From: a bacterium
GTDB taxonomy: Bacteria > Elusimicrobiota > Elusimicrobia > Elusimicrobiales > UBA9959
DNA length: 64,000 bases
Reading direction: 5' to 3'
NCBI GenBank assembly: GCA_021811185.1
Contig: JAJZPL010000011.1
Coordinates: 24,063 to 88,062, forward strand
Shown in pieces: positions 44,182 to 53,908 of this stretch. The notes below the pieces were generated by a model, which saw nothing but the letters and a program-made list of their open reading frames with translations, did no database searches and was not told where the DNA came from. Position 1 is the first letter of the stretch. Every line of letters begins with the position of its first letter. The position numbers and the translations under genes were made by a program.

Positions 44182-46452
44182 ATGCATCCGGACCGATCTC
44201 CCCTGGGCATCTTCAGGTCCAAAGAGCCGGCGGCCCTGCCCCTGGTTTTAATCGTGTTCTTCGCGGCCCTGACCTCCGCCCTGCTGTTCATGGGCGGCGG
44301 GCTTAAGATCTATCTGGACCGGCCCGAGCTGGGGAGTTTTCTCCTGGCCGGTTTGCGCAATAACGACATAACATGGAGCATGCCCCTCTTTGAGACGGCT
44401 GCGGCTTTGGCGCAGAATTTCGGGGCGGCGCTGCCGCTGCTCCTGCTCGTCCGCTTCGGGGTTTACGGGCTTGTTTTCGCCGTCGGCAGCCTGTTCCGCG
44501 GCTACAAGGCGGGACTGTTGTCGCTTATTCTCGCGGGCGGGCTGGAACTTAGCGGGGCTTTTACTTACGACGCGGAACAATCTTTTTATGCTTTATTCCT
44601 TTTGCTGGCCATGGCTTTGCTGCTGCGGCGGCGGAGCGAGAATACCGTGAAAGCCGGCGTACTGGCGGGATTGGCCATAGGGGCGTCGATGCTGGTGCGC
44701 ACGCCGCTTGTGCTGTTCCCTCCGGCCGCCGCGCTTTGCGGCTGGTTTTACCGCGGGGAGCGTTCCCGGACTTATTTCCTGCGGTCGCTGGCGTTCCTGG
44801 CGGCTTCTTACGTGCTGCTGCTGCCCTGGGGCATGCTGAATTATTCCGTCTCCGGAAAATTTTCTCTGACCGATACGCGCAGGGCCGCCGGCAATATTAT
44901 TACCGGCGCGAAAGGCAGCGTCTACACAATGAACGGTGACCCGTACCGCCTGGCCGGGCTGAAAAAGTCCGACAGCGCAGCGGCGTTTTATGTTCAGGAA
45001 GCCGCTAAAGCCCCGGTCTCTTACGCGATAACCGTGCTGAAAAGGTTGTGGGCTGTTTTCCTTTTTCACCCCTTGTTGTTCGGCGTCTTTTTCGCGGCCG
45101 CGCTCTTCAGCCGGGCGAAAGACCGGTTGTTCGTATCGGCTCTGCCGGCGTACCTGCTCGTTATCCATTCCCTTTTTTCGGTAGAGGAACGGTATTTTTA
45201 TCCTATGCTTTACCTGCTGCCGCCGGTGCTGGCGGCGCTGATCTTAGGCGGCCCGGCGGAGGAAATGCCGGCGCGGCACGGGCTGCCCGGGCGGATCGTA
45301 GCGGCTGTCTGCCTGTTCTCCTTCCTGGCCGTTCTGGCCGTGGAAGGGCTGGTCATGGCTTATCCTTTCCGTGCCGCGCGGCAAACCGGGGCAGGCGGCC
45401 CTTTCGCCGGCGCCGCGGGGCGTTTTCCCGGGGACAGGGCCCTGAGGGGCCTGGCGTGCCGTGAACTGTGGGTCAGGGGCGACGACCCGGGTTATCGTGA
45501 ATGCCTGGGAACGTTCGCGCGGGAATTCGGCGACAAAGCCGGCGCGTATTTCCTTTCGGTATACGCGTCCGGAGACCCCGCGGCGGTCCCGGTCCCGCGG
45601 GAGGCCGCCATGGATTGTTATGTGATAAGGATGCTGCGCGAGCTGGAACTGGGCCGGCGGACCGCCGCCGAGGCGTCGTTCCGGCTGGCCTACCAGCGTT
45701 ACGACGCGGAGCACAATATGCTGCGCGGCGCGCCTTACGCGAAGGACAGGGAACTGGAGGCGGCGCTGAAGAACGACTCCGGCACTTTCTGGTCGGCCTT
45801 CGTTTATCCCAGGCTGCTTATGTGGCCCCCGGAAAGGGGCGCGGTCATCGCCCGCGGGCTTTCCTCGCTGACCGCTCCCGACGGACGCCTGCAGCTGCTG
45901 GCCGACGCGCTGGAAGAAATGCGTTCCCGCGGTTCCTTCACCGGGCTGCCGCTGCGTGAATGGGCGGCGCCGTCGGTCTTCGGGCTTACGCAGGGCGACC
46001 TGCGCGCGCTGTGGAAAAAAGGCGCGGCAGCCTCCGGGGCGCTGGATGCCGCCGCGGCTGAACAGGCGGCCGCCGGGAATTACGCCCGGGCGGAGAGCCT
46101 GCTGCTGCGCGCGCTGGAGCTGGACCTTAATCCGGACACCGGGAAGATATTCATGTCCTTGTGCTCGCTGCGCTTGAAAGCGGGCGAAAAAAAGAAAGCC
46201 CTCGAAGCTTGCCAGGGCGCCGCCTATGCCGCGTATTTCGGCGCGGACGGCGCGCCGTCCGCGGCGGGGAGCGGCGCCTCGTACCAGAGCTATAAACTTT
46301 TCCTGGCGCTCGGCCTTAAAGCCGAGGCGCGGGAAGCGCTGGCCCGGGCGGTAGGGAACGCCCCCGATTCCTGGCCGCTGCTGGCGGAAGCCAGGGCCGC
46401 CCTGGCGGGGCGGGACCCGGGAAGTTTTACAAAGCCGCCCGGCATTAACTAG
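44182..46452 (+). CDS. GT-C-like polytopic membrane protein with C-terminal helical repeats
   Basis: A 756-residue protein with about ten hydrophobic segments in residues 1-410, containing SMLVRTPLVLFPPAA and an SVEERYFYPMLYLLP region like those of ArnT/PMT-type glycosyltransferases. The C-terminal ~350 residues are soluble with TPR-like repeats (NYARAESLLLRALELDLNPDTGK). It parallels the 660-residue protein encoded at 38.5 kb. It follows the SufS-like gene by 5 bp in one operon. It may transfer a lipid-linked sugar to a surface product. Confidence 0.65.
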   Translation: MHPDRSPLGIFRSKEPAALPLVLIVFFAALTSALLFMGGGLKIYLDRPELGSFLLAGLRNNDITWSMPLFETAAALAQNFGAALPLLLLVRFGVYGLVFAVGSLFRGYKAGLLSLILAGGLELSGAFTYDAEQSFYALFLLLAMALLLRRRSENTVKAGVLAGLAIGASMLVRTPLVLFPPAAALCGWFYRGERSRTYFLRSLAFLAASYVLLLPWGMLNYSVSGKFSLTDTRRAAGNIITGAKGSVYTMNGDPYRLAGLKKSDSAAAFYVQEAAKAPVSYAITVLKRLWAVFLFHPLLFGVFFAAALFSRAKDRLFVSALPAYLLVIHSLFSVEERYFYPMLYLLPPVLAALILGGPAEEMPARHGLPGRIVAAVCLFSFLAVLAVEGLVMAYPFRAARQTGAGGPFAGAAGRFPGDRALRGLACRELWVRGDDPGYRECLGTFAREFGDKAGAYFLSVYASGDPAAVPVPREAAMDCYVIRMLRELELGRRTAAEASFRLAYQRYDAEHNMLRGAPYAKDRELEAALKNDSGTFWSAFVYPRLLMWPPERGAVIARGLSSLTAPDGRLQLLADALEEMRSRGSFTGLPLREWAAPSVFGLTQGDLRALWKKGAAASGALDAAAAEQAAAGNYARAESLLLRALELDLNPDTGKIFMSLCSLRLKAGEKKKALEACQGAAYAAYFGADGAPSAAGSGASYQSYKLFLALGLKAEAREALARAVGNAPDSWPLLAEARAALAGRDPGSFTKPPGIN

Positions 46453-46487
46453 AATATGGACAGGCACTATAATTTGACGGAGGAAAC

Positions 46488-47678
46488 ATGAACAACGCAG
46501 AACTGATACGCAAAGCCGCGGACAAGTACAAGAAGGACATAGTCGCTTTCGCCCGCAACATCATCCGCACCCCCAGCTTCTCCTGCCAGGAAGGCAAACT
46601 GGTGGAACTGATAAAGAAAGAAATGATCAAGGTCGGCTTCGACAAGATCAAGATCGACGCGATGGGCAACATCATCGGCTTCATCGGCCACGGCAGGAAG
46701 AAGATCATGATGGACGCGCACATCGACACCGTCGGCATCGGCGACAAGACCGCCTGGAAGATCGACCCGTTCGCCGGCATCTACAAGAACGACACCATTT
46801 ACGGCCGCGGCGCCACCGACCAGAAGCTGTCGATGGCCTCCATGGTCTACGCGGGCAAGATCATAAAGGAACTCAAACTGGAAGGCGACTACACGCTGAT
46901 GGTGGTCGGTTCCGTGATGGAAGAGGACTGCGACGGCCTGCCGCTCCTGCACATCATCAACAAAGAAAAAATTAAGCCCGACTTCGTCGTGATCACCGAG
47001 CCCACCGACCTGAAGGTCTACCGCGGCCACCGCGGCCGGATGGAGATGAAGGTGGTGACCAAGGGCCGCTCCTGCCACGCCTCCGCCCCCGAGCGCGGCG
47101 ACAACGCCGTGGTCAAGATGTCCGATATCGTGAAAGAGATCACCGCCCTCAACAAGCGGCTGAAGAACGACAAGTTCATCGGCAAGGGCACCGTGGCCGT
47201 TACCTCTATCGAGTGCAAGACCCCGTCGCTGAACGCCGTGCCGGACGAAGCCACCATTTACCTGGACCGCCGCCTTACCATAGGCGAAACGCTGAAGAGC
47301 TCGGTGGCCGAGATCCAGAAGCTGCCCTCCGTGAAGAAGGCCAAGGCCAAGGTGGAAGTGCTGCAGTACGACGCCGTCGCCTGGACCGGCCTGAAAGTGG
47401 GCCAGGAAAAATACTTCCCCACCTGGGTGCTGCCCCGCGGGCACAAGCTGGTGAACGCCGGCGTGGAAGCCGGGAAAGTGGCCCTGAACAGGATGCCCGT
47501 GGTGGACAAATGGGTGTTCTCGACCAACGGCGTGGCTTCGGCCGGCCGCCTGGGCATTCCCACCATCGGCTTCGGCCCCGGCAACGAGGTGTACGCGCAC
47601 ACCGTCAACGAGTTCATGCCCGCCGAGGACCTGGTGAAAGCCGCCGCGTTCTACGCCGCGCTGCCCCAGTACCTGTAA
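46488..47678 (+). CDS. YgeY-like M20-family metallohydrolase
   Basis: A 396-residue M20 peptidase/deacylase: DAHIDTVG (metal His/Asp), GRGATDQK, MEEDCDG (catalytic Glu), TEPTDLKVYRGHRGR, and SCHASAPERG in the lid domain. The sequence resembles YgeY, found with YgeW in the E. coli yge cluster, whose substrate is not settled. A GGAGG ribosome site precedes the ATG. A YgeW-like gene lies 3.5 kb away, separated by unrelated genes. It ends at a strong terminator. Confidence 0.85.
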   Translation: MNNAELIRKAADKYKKDIVAFARNIIRTPSFSCQEGKLVELIKKEMIKVGFDKIKIDAMGNIIGFIGHGRKKIMMDAHIDTVGIGDKTAWKIDPFAGIYKNDTIYGRGATDQKLSMASMVYAGKIIKELKLEGDYTLMVVGSVMEEDCDGLPLLHIINKEKIKPDFVVITEPTDLKVYRGHRGRMEMKVVTKGRSCHASAPERGDNAVVKMSDIVKEITALNKRLKNDKFIGKGTVAVTSIECKTPSLNAVPDEATIYLDRRLTIGETLKSSVAEIQKLPSVKKAKAKVEVLQYDAVAWTGLKVGQEKYFPTWVLPRGHKLVNAGVEAGKVALNRMPVVDKWVFSTNGVASAGRLGIPTIGFGPGNEVYAHTVNEFMPAEDLVKAAAFYAALPQYL

Positions 47679-47700
47679 GCAAGGCGAACGTTAAAGAAAA

Positions 47701-47729
47701 GCCCCGCGGGATAGCCGCGGGGCTTTTTT
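47701..47729 (+). terminator. Rho-independent terminator after ygeY-like gene
   Basis: GCCCCGCGG (47701-47709) pairs with CCGCGGGGC (47715-47723), followed by TTTTTT (47724-47729) and preceded by an A-run usable on the other strand. Confidence 0.92.
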
Positions 47730-47755
47730 GTTCCCGGTTAATCAGCCTGCCGCCC

Positions 47756-48817
47756 CTACCTGCCTATCCCTGCGGGCTCTTTAGGCGCGTCTATCTTGTC
47801 GAAGGTGCCGCCATATACCAGGCTGCGCACGAACGGCGAGGCCAGGAAGTCGCCCGGGAAACCCAGGGAGATCCTGCTGACCTCGTCCAGCTGCGCTATA
47901 TCATCCGTGGATAGTTCGAAGTCCAGGCAGCCAAGGTTGTCCCTAAGCTGGGCCTCGGACCTGCAGCCGAGTATGGGGATAACGGCTCCGGAACTCTGCC
48001 GGCGCAGCCAGTTCAGCGCCACCTGCGCGGGCGTCCGGCCCGTTACGCGGGCTATCTCCAGCACCTCTTCGGCGATCGTCAGGTTCCTCTCGTTCACCAT
48101 GGCCGAGTACAGCGGGCTGTCGGGGGTTAGTCTCCTGGCCTCTCCGGACTCCTTGCCGTACTTGCCGGTGAGCACGCCGCCGGCCAGCGGCGACCACGCC
48201 GTTACGCTCAGGCCGAGCGCCTTAGCCATAGGCAGCAGTTCGCGTTCAGGCGTTCTCTCGGCCAGGTTGTACTGCACCTGGATGCCCGCGAAGGGCGTCC
48301 AGTCCCGCAGCATCGCCATGGTGTTGGCCTGCGCCACCACCCAGGCCGGCGCGTCGGAGAAGCCCACGTGCAGCACCTTGCCCAGGCGCACCTGGTCGTC
48401 CAGCGCGCGCATGGTCTCCTCTATAGGCGTGAGCTGGTCCCAGGCGTGTACCCAGTACACGTCTATATAATCCGTGCCGAGCCGCTTCAGGCTGCCCTCG
48501 AGCGACTGCACCAGGCTTTTTCGGTGGCTGCCCCCGCCGTTGGGGTCGTCCGGCCTGCCGCTCAGCGTGTACTTGGTGGAGATCACGTAGCGGTGGCGCT
48601 CCGACGCCGTGAACTCGCCCACGTATTTTTCGCTGGTACCTTCGGTATAATGGTTGGCCGTGTCGATGCAGTTGCCGCCGGCGCTCACGAAAGCGTCGAA
48701 CATCCTGCGGCTCTCGGCCTTTGAGGCGCCCCAGCCCCAGGTCTCTCCGAACGTCATGGTCCCCAGCCAGAGCTCGGACACGCGCAGCCCGGTCCTGCCG
48801 AATAATTTATTTTTCAT
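47756..48817 (-). CDS. aldo/keto reductase
   Basis: A 353-residue NADPH-dependent reductase of the AKR fold. DTANHYTEGTSE carries the catalytic Asp/Tyr, ISTKYTLSG the Lys, VHAWD the His region, and the C-terminal IPILGCRSEAQLRDNL the cofactor site. It is monocistronic with a GGGGGAAAG ribosome site. Substrate is not predictable; the sequence resembles general xenobiotic/aldehyde-reducing members. Confidence 0.9.
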   Translation of the reverse strand: MKNKLFGRTGLRVSELWLGTMTFGETWGWGASKAESRRMFDAFVSAGGNCIDTANHYTEGTSEKYVGEFTASERHRYVISTKYTLSGRPDDPNGGGSHRKSLVQSLEGSLKRLGTDYIDVYWVHAWDQLTPIEETMRALDDQVRLGKVLHVGFSDAPAWVVAQANTMAMLRDWTPFAGIQVQYNLAERTPERELLPMAKALGLSVTAWSPLAGGVLTGKYGKESGEARRLTPDSPLYSAMVNERNLTIAEEVLEIARVTGRTPAQVALNWLRRQSSGAVIPILGCRSEAQLRDNLGCLDFELSTDDIAQLDEVSRISLGFPGDFLASPFVRSLVYGGTFDKIDAPKEPAGIGR

Positions 48818-48940
48818 CTTTCCCCCTTCCCTGTAATGCCTTTTCCGGGTAATATACGAAATGAAAATATTTTTTGCAAGAACGCTCCGGTTTTGTCGCG
48901 TTAAGTTGCATAACGGGGCCGCTACCGTTATAATAGGCCT

Positions 48941-51079
48941 ATGAGCCGCAAGAATAGAATGCTGCTGCTGGCGTTTTCGTCGGCCGTCCTGCTCGCGCTG
49001 GCCGCGGTCCGCCTGGTGCGGCCGATCATGGCGACCTTTAAAAGCCAGCTCGCCGCCGCGGCTTCGGACGCGCTCGGGATGGAGGTGGGGTTCGGGCGGG
49101 TGGGGCTCTCGCCGGCCTCAGGCTTCGAACTGTCCGTGAAGAACGTGACCGCGCGGAAGGACGGGGCGGAAGCGCTGGCGATCAAAGAGCTGCGGGTGAA
49201 ACTGGACCTTTCGCGGCTGCTGCGGCATGAGACGAAGGTAACGCGTTTGACCCTGGTGGCCCCGGTGGTCCATCTGGTCCGGCATAAGGACGGCACGTTC
49301 AACTTCGCCGGCGGGGGCCGGGCTTCCGGCAAGGCCGTCGCCATTACCAGGCTGGTGGTCCGCCAGGGCAGGCTTGTTTATGCCGACGAGGGGGCCGGGC
49401 GCGGGGCGGAGGCGGAGGGGCTCGAACTCGATCTTAATAATTTTGTCTACGGCGGCCGGCGCGGGGACGGGCCGCTGAGGAAAATATTCTTCGCCGGCGA
49501 GATACGCTGCGCCGCGCTTAAGACCGGGGGGCTGGACGCGGCGGAACTGTCTTTGTGGGTGAACGCCGGCCGGGGCGTGTTCAAGGCGGAGCCCTTTTCG
49601 CTGAAGGCGGCGAGCCTCGCCGGCGGGGGGAGCCTGCTGGCCGACGTGGGCGGCGCGGCGCCCGTCTACAGGCTGGACTATGTTTCCGGCCCGTTCCTGG
49701 TGGAGGACGTCCTGCCCGGCCTGTACCGCGGCGATTCGGTCTGGAAAACCCTGCGCGGTTCCGGCGTCCTGCGCGCCGGCCTTGCCGCCGCGGGAAAAAC
49801 CGCCGGGGAACTCAGTCGCTCGCTGAACGGCACCGTCCAGTTCGACGGGAAAGATCTCAGGCTGCCGGCGAAGGAAGGGCAGCCGGACCTGCTGAGGGCC
49901 GAAGCGGCCCGCGTGACCGCGGACGCCGCGGCGCTCGCCGCGGGCGGGAACCGCCTTAAGCTGGTCTCGCTCTCTAAACCGGTGGTTTTCCTGCGGCGGC
50001 AGGCCGGGCCGGCGCGGGGCCGGGCCGCCAGCCCGGCCGCGCCGGCGAAACCCTTCCTTATCGACGAGCTCGACGCCTCCGGCGGGAACCTCGTTTACTC
50101 GGCGGAAAAGAGCTCCGGGACCGTGACGGCGGAGAACGTGGACCTGGCGCTTAAGAGGTTCTCTTACGGCGGCAGGGGCGGCGTCGCGGCAAAAATTTCC
50201 TTCAGCGGCGGCGAAGTGAAGTGTTCCACGCTGGCCTTCGCCGGCGCGGTCTCCACGGGGGTGGCGTCTGGCGTTGCCGCCGTAAAGGGCGTGTACCGGT
50301 TTTCCCCTCTCAGGCTTAAGATGTTCGGGGGCGAAGGTTCGGGCAGCCTTAAGGCGGACCTGGCCGTTTCCCCGCCCCGCTACGCCCTGGCCTATACCCT
50401 CCGCCGGTTCAGGATAGGCGGATTCCTGGCGGCTTTCTCCGGCGGGAAGGCCGGCCCCGGGAATATAAGGGGCCTGGCGGAGCTGGAACTGAACGTGAAC
50501 GCCCGCGGGAACGGGCCGGCGGAACTGGCCCATACTCTGGCGGGGAGGGTGGCGCTGAGCGGGAAAAGGATGGTCCTGCCGGGCATGGACGTGGACGAGG
50601 TGATAACGAAATACGTCCGGAGCCAGAATTTCAACCTGCTGGACGTGGGAGCTTTTCTCCTGGCCGGGCCGCTGGGGCCGGCGGTAACGAAGAGCTACAA
50701 TTTCGCGGACGCCGGGCTGTCCCGCGGCAGGAACGGCGTGATACAGCGCCTGGCCTCCGTGTGGAAGGTCAGGGACGGCACCGCCGCGGCGGAAGACGTG
50801 GCCCTCGCCACCGGGAAATACCGCATAGCCATGAAGGGCGGCCTGGACCTGGCCGACGGGCATTTCGACGGGGTCACGGTGGCGGTGCTGGATAAGAAAG
50901 GCTGCGCGGCCTACACGCAGAAGATCCAGGGGACTTTCGGCCATCCCGAGATCGGGAAGATCACCATGCTGGCTTCGCTGGCGGGCCCGGTGCTGGGCGT
51001 GCTGGAAACGGTGCAGAAACTGAACCCGTTCCAGCAATGCGAGGTGTTTTACTCCGGTACGGTGCCGCAGCCGGAATGA
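48941..51079 (+). CDS. AsmA-family envelope protein
   Basis: A 712-residue protein: N-terminal membrane anchor (LLLAFSSAVLLALAAVRLV), an AsmA-like beginning (VGFGRVGLSPASGFELSVKNVTARKDG), two ~200-residue repeats (NFVYGGRRGDGPLRKIFFAGEIRC matches RFSYGGRGGVAAKISFSGGEVKC), and the AsmA_2 C-terminal region (GRNGVIQRLASVWKVRDGTAAAEDVAL). AsmA-like proteins bridge the envelope and carry phospholipids to the outer membrane or affect OMP assembly. The internal duplication is evident from the paired motifs. It is monocistronic. Confidence 0.82.
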   Translation: MSRKNRMLLLAFSSAVLLALAAVRLVRPIMATFKSQLAAAASDALGMEVGFGRVGLSPASGFELSVKNVTARKDGAEALAIKELRVKLDLSRLLRHETKVTRLTLVAPVVHLVRHKDGTFNFAGGGRASGKAVAITRLVVRQGRLVYADEGAGRGAEAEGLELDLNNFVYGGRRGDGPLRKIFFAGEIRCAALKTGGLDAAELSLWVNAGRGVFKAEPFSLKAASLAGGGSLLADVGGAAPVYRLDYVSGPFLVEDVLPGLYRGDSVWKTLRGSGVLRAGLAAAGKTAGELSRSLNGTVQFDGKDLRLPAKEGQPDLLRAEAARVTADAAALAAGGNRLKLVSLSKPVVFLRRQAGPARGRAASPAAPAKPFLIDELDASGGNLVYSAEKSSGTVTAENVDLALKRFSYGGRGGVAAKISFSGGEVKCSTLAFAGAVSTGVASGVAAVKGVYRFSPLRLKMFGGEGSGSLKADLAVSPPRYALAYTLRRFRIGGFLAAFSGGKAGPGNIRGLAELELNVNARGNGPAELAHTLAGRVALSGKRMVLPGMDVDEVITKYVRSQNFNLLDVGAFLLAGPLGPAVTKSYNFADAGLSRGRNGVIQRLASVWKVRDGTAAAEDVALATGKYRIAMKGGLDLADGHFDGVTVAVLDKKGCAAYTQKIQGTFGHPEIGKITMLASLAGPVLGVLETVQKLNPFQQCEVFYSGTVPQPE

Positions 51080-51096
51080 ACGGACGCTCGGGAACG

Positions 51097-51130
51097 AAAA
51101 GCGCCCCGGGGCTTAGCCCGGGGCGCTTTT
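51097..51130. terminator. bidirectional terminator
   Basis: AAAAGCGCCCCGGG (51097-51110) pairs perfectly with CCCGGGGCGCTTTT (51117-51130) around GCTTAG, between convergent AsmA-like and ygeW-like genes. Confidence 0.92.
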
Positions 51131-51149
51131 CTTGCGCGCGGTTTGACGC

Positions 51150-52334
51150 TTACAGGACCCGCTTCTGGCCGGCCTTGTACATGGCTTCCAGCACTTTGGC
51201 GGGGTTCTTCTTGGTGCAGGCGGTGATCATGGCCGCTATGACGAAGGGCTTGTAGCCGGCTTCCTTGTAGGTGCCGATGCGGTACTTCTCGAACACGTCG
51301 GCTGCTACTTCGCCCTGCTTGCAGGACACGTCGGTGATGTCGGCCGGCAGGCAGTGCAGGTACAAACCTTCGCCGCCCTTGGTGGGCTTCATCATCGCGG
51401 CGTTGCATTCCCAGTCGGTGTGCTTGGCGTTCTGCGCCAGGCATTCCTTTTCAAGTTCCTTGAGGCCGGGGTGGTCGTTTTTCTCGAGCAGCGCGGTGCG
51501 GCGTTCCATCACCTTGTAGGGAGCCCAGCTCTTGGGATAAACGATGTCGGCGTCCTTGAACGCGCTCGCCATGCTGTTGGAAACTTTGAACGAGCCGCCG
51601 GAGGCCGCGGCGTTCTTCTTGGCCACCTCGATGGTCTCGGGCAGCAGGTCGTAGCCTTCGGGGTGGGCCAGCTCGACGTTCATGCCGTAGCGGGTCATCA
51701 GGCAGATGACGCCCTGCGGCACGGAAAGGGGCTTGCCGTAGCTGGGGGAATACGCCCAGGTCATGGCTATTTTTTTGCCCTTCAGGTTCTCGAAACCGCC
51801 GAAATGGTTCTTTATGAACAGCATGTCCGACATGCTCTGCGTGGGATGGTCCAGGTCGCACTGGAGGTTCACCACGGCGGGGCGCTGGTTCAGCACGCCG
51901 TTCTTGAAGCCGTCGTCGAGGGCCGCGGCTACTTCCTGCATGTAGGTGTGGCCTTTGCCGATGAACATGTCGTCGCGGATGCCGATGGCCTCGGTGAGGA
52001 AGGAGATCATGTTGGCGGTCTCGCGCACGGTCTCGCCGTGGGCGATCTGCGATTTGCCCTCGTCCAGGTCCTGCACGGCCAGGCCGAGCAGGTTGCAGGC
52101 GGAGGCGAAGGAGAAGCGGGTGCGGGTGGAGTTATCGCGGAAGTTGGAGACGGCCAGCCCGGTCTTGAACATGTCGAGCGGGACGTTCTTGGCGTGCATT
52201 TCCTTCAGAAGCTCGGCTATCAGGAATACTTCCTTAAGTTCCGCGTCGGATTTTTCCCAGGTCAGCAGGAAATCTTTGCCGTAAAGGTCGGCGCCGAGTT
52301 TTTCGAGTTCCGCTAAAGATCTTGCTATATCCAT
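51150..52334 (-). CDS. ygeW: YgeW-like knotted carbamoyltransferase
   Basis: A 394-residue transcarbamylase. SNFRDNSTRTRFSFASA is the carbamoyl-phosphate loop (STRTR), LDHPTQSMSD and AMTWAYSPSYGKPLSVPQG are YgeW-type substrate-side segments, and LHCLPADITDVSC lies at the active site. The insert and motifs match the knotted YgeW group rather than ornithine or aspartate transcarbamylase. Its physiological substrate is unassigned. It is monocistronic with a GGAGAT ribosome site. Confidence 0.9.
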   Translation of the reverse strand: MDIARSLAELEKLGADLYGKDFLLTWEKSDAELKEVFLIAELLKEMHAKNVPLDMFKTGLAVSNFRDNSTRTRFSFASACNLLGLAVQDLDEGKSQIAHGETVRETANMISFLTEAIGIRDDMFIGKGHTYMQEVAAALDDGFKNGVLNQRPAVVNLQCDLDHPTQSMSDMLFIKNHFGGFENLKGKKIAMTWAYSPSYGKPLSVPQGVICLMTRYGMNVELAHPEGYDLLPETIEVAKKNAAASGGSFKVSNSMASAFKDADIVYPKSWAPYKVMERRTALLEKNDHPGLKELEKECLAQNAKHTDWECNAAMMKPTKGGEGLYLHCLPADITDVSCKQGEVAADVFEKYRIGTYKEAGYKPFVIAAMITACTKKNPAKVLEAMYKAGQKRVL

Positions 52335-52475
52335 TGTTTTATCTCCAGGTGCTTGAATTAAAATGGGTGCTGCTGTCTGTCGGGACCATTCAATTAAATG
52401 TCTTTCCCCGTCCTATTGTCAAGACGATGCCCAGGGCGGGCGTATTTGTTATATGATATCAGTGCGGTTTCGCCA

Positions 52476-53897
52476 ATGAAACATCGTAACGAGCCCCAGC
52501 CCTCATCCATAAACTGGCGGCGCCTGAAAAAGGGCGTGCTGGTTACCGGCTATGTGGGCGGCTGGGCGCTGCTCAAGCCCGAGGAGTTCCGTCTTTATTC
52601 GCGCGGGAAACTTAAGAGCGGGGCCGCCTTCCGGGCGCTGGAAGCCGCCGGGCTGATACGCACGCGCCTCGATTTTAATTCCATCTCCTCAGCCTGGAGC
52701 GATTCCAACGAATACTTGCGGCGCGGTCCCGGGCTGCATATCCTCGTCCTTACGCAGAAATGCAACCACAGCTGCGTTTACTGCCAGGCGGGTTCGGGTA
52801 AGGGCGCGGACATGAGCGCTGCCACCGCCCGCAAGGCGGTGGATTTGGCGTTCAGCGCGCCTGTGGAAGGACTTACGCTGGAATTCCAGGGCGGCGAGCC
52901 GCTGGCGAACTGGCCGGTGCTGGAACAGGCCGCGCTGTACGCCAGGCAGAGGGCCGCCGGGACCGGCAAAGAGCTGGCCCTGGCGCTGGTGTCCAATTTT
53001 TCCCTGATGGATGAGACCAGGGCCGCGTTCATAATAAAGAACGATATTTCGGTCTGCACCTCGCTGGACGGCCCGGCGGACCTGCACAACGCCAACCGGC
53101 CTTTTTCCGGAGGCGACTCGCACGCCCGCGCGGTGAAGTGGATAAAACATTTTCAGCGCCGGCGCGGCCTGCTCCCTCCCGGCGGCCCAAGCGCTCTGCT
53201 GACCGTCACCAGGGCCTCGCTCGGGCGTGCCCGGGAGATAGTGGACGAGTATGCCAGGCTGGAACTGCCTTATGTTTTCCTTAAGCCCCTTTCGCCCATG
53301 GGCCTGGCCCGCGCGCAGTGGGGCAGTATCGGCTACGGTCCTGAAGAATTCGTGAAATTCTACCGCGAGGGCCTTGAACGTGTGCTGGAACTGAACGGCC
53401 GCGGCGTGCCGCTGAAGGAGAAGAACGCCTACCTCCTGTTAAAAAAAATACTCGCTTCCAGGGATAATAAATACGTGGACCTGCGCTGCCCCTGCGGCGC
53501 GGGGCTGGGCCAGCTTGCCTACGACCATGACGGCGGCGTCTATACCTGCGACGAGGGCCGTATGCTGGCGGCCGCCGGAGACGGGGCTTTCCGGCTTGGC
53601 GACGTTCGTAAAGATTCCTACGGGGAAATAATAGCTTCCGGCCCGGTAAAAGCCTGCGCTACCGCCTCCAGCCTCGACCTGCAGCCGGGGTGTTCGCGCT
53701 GCGCCTACAGGCCTTTCTGCGGCGTCTGCCCGGCCTACAACTATAGTGCCCAGGCCAGCCTGTGGGGCTCCATGCCGGCTAACGGGCGCTGCCTTGCGCT
53801 TCAAGGCGTTCTGGATACTATTTTCGGGCTTTTAGCGGACCGTAAAAAGGCCGCACTTCTTGAAAAATGGCTGGAAGACGGGGATAAAAGGGCTTAA
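52476..53897 (+). CDS. hxsB: His-Xaa-Ser system radical SAM maturase HxsB, copy 2
   Basis: A 473-residue paralogue of the 30550 protein with the same order: N-terminal domain (INWRRLKKGVLVTGYVG), cluster cysteines 96/100/103 (CNHSCVYC), FQGGEPLANW, SNFSLMDE, and SPASM cysteines LRCPCGAGLGQ, YTCDEGRM, CSRCAYRPFCGVCPAYN. Start 52476 is preferred over an in-frame Met 26 codons upstream because it aligns with HxsB copy 1. It lies 1.2 kb before hxsA and is the likeliest maturase for that peptide. Confidence 0.9.
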   Translation: MKHRNEPQPSSINWRRLKKGVLVTGYVGGWALLKPEEFRLYSRGKLKSGAAFRALEAAGLIRTRLDFNSISSAWSDSNEYLRRGPGLHILVLTQKCNHSCVYCQAGSGKGADMSAATARKAVDLAFSAPVEGLTLEFQGGEPLANWPVLEQAALYARQRAAGTGKELALALVSNFSLMDETRAAFIIKNDISVCTSLDGPADLHNANRPFSGGDSHARAVKWIKHFQRRRGLLPPGGPSALLTVTRASLGRAREIVDEYARLELPYVFLKPLSPMGLARAQWGSIGYGPEEFVKFYREGLERVLELNGRGVPLKEKNAYLLLKKILASRDNKYVDLRCPCGAGLGQLAYDHDGGVYTCDEGRMLAAAGDGAFRLGDVRKDSYGEIIASGPVKACATASSLDLQPGCSRCAYRPFCGVCPAYNYSAQASLWGSMPANGRCLALQGVLDTIFGLLADRKKAALLEKWLEDGDKRA

Positions 53898-53908
53898 GCA
53901 GTTTGCTC

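Noticed and set aside
46468..46473. Perfect TATAAT as promoter of the ygeY-like gene
   Set aside because: It lies 15 bp before the ATG, so transcription would begin inside the GGAGG ribosome site; the -35 match (TTAACT) is weak.
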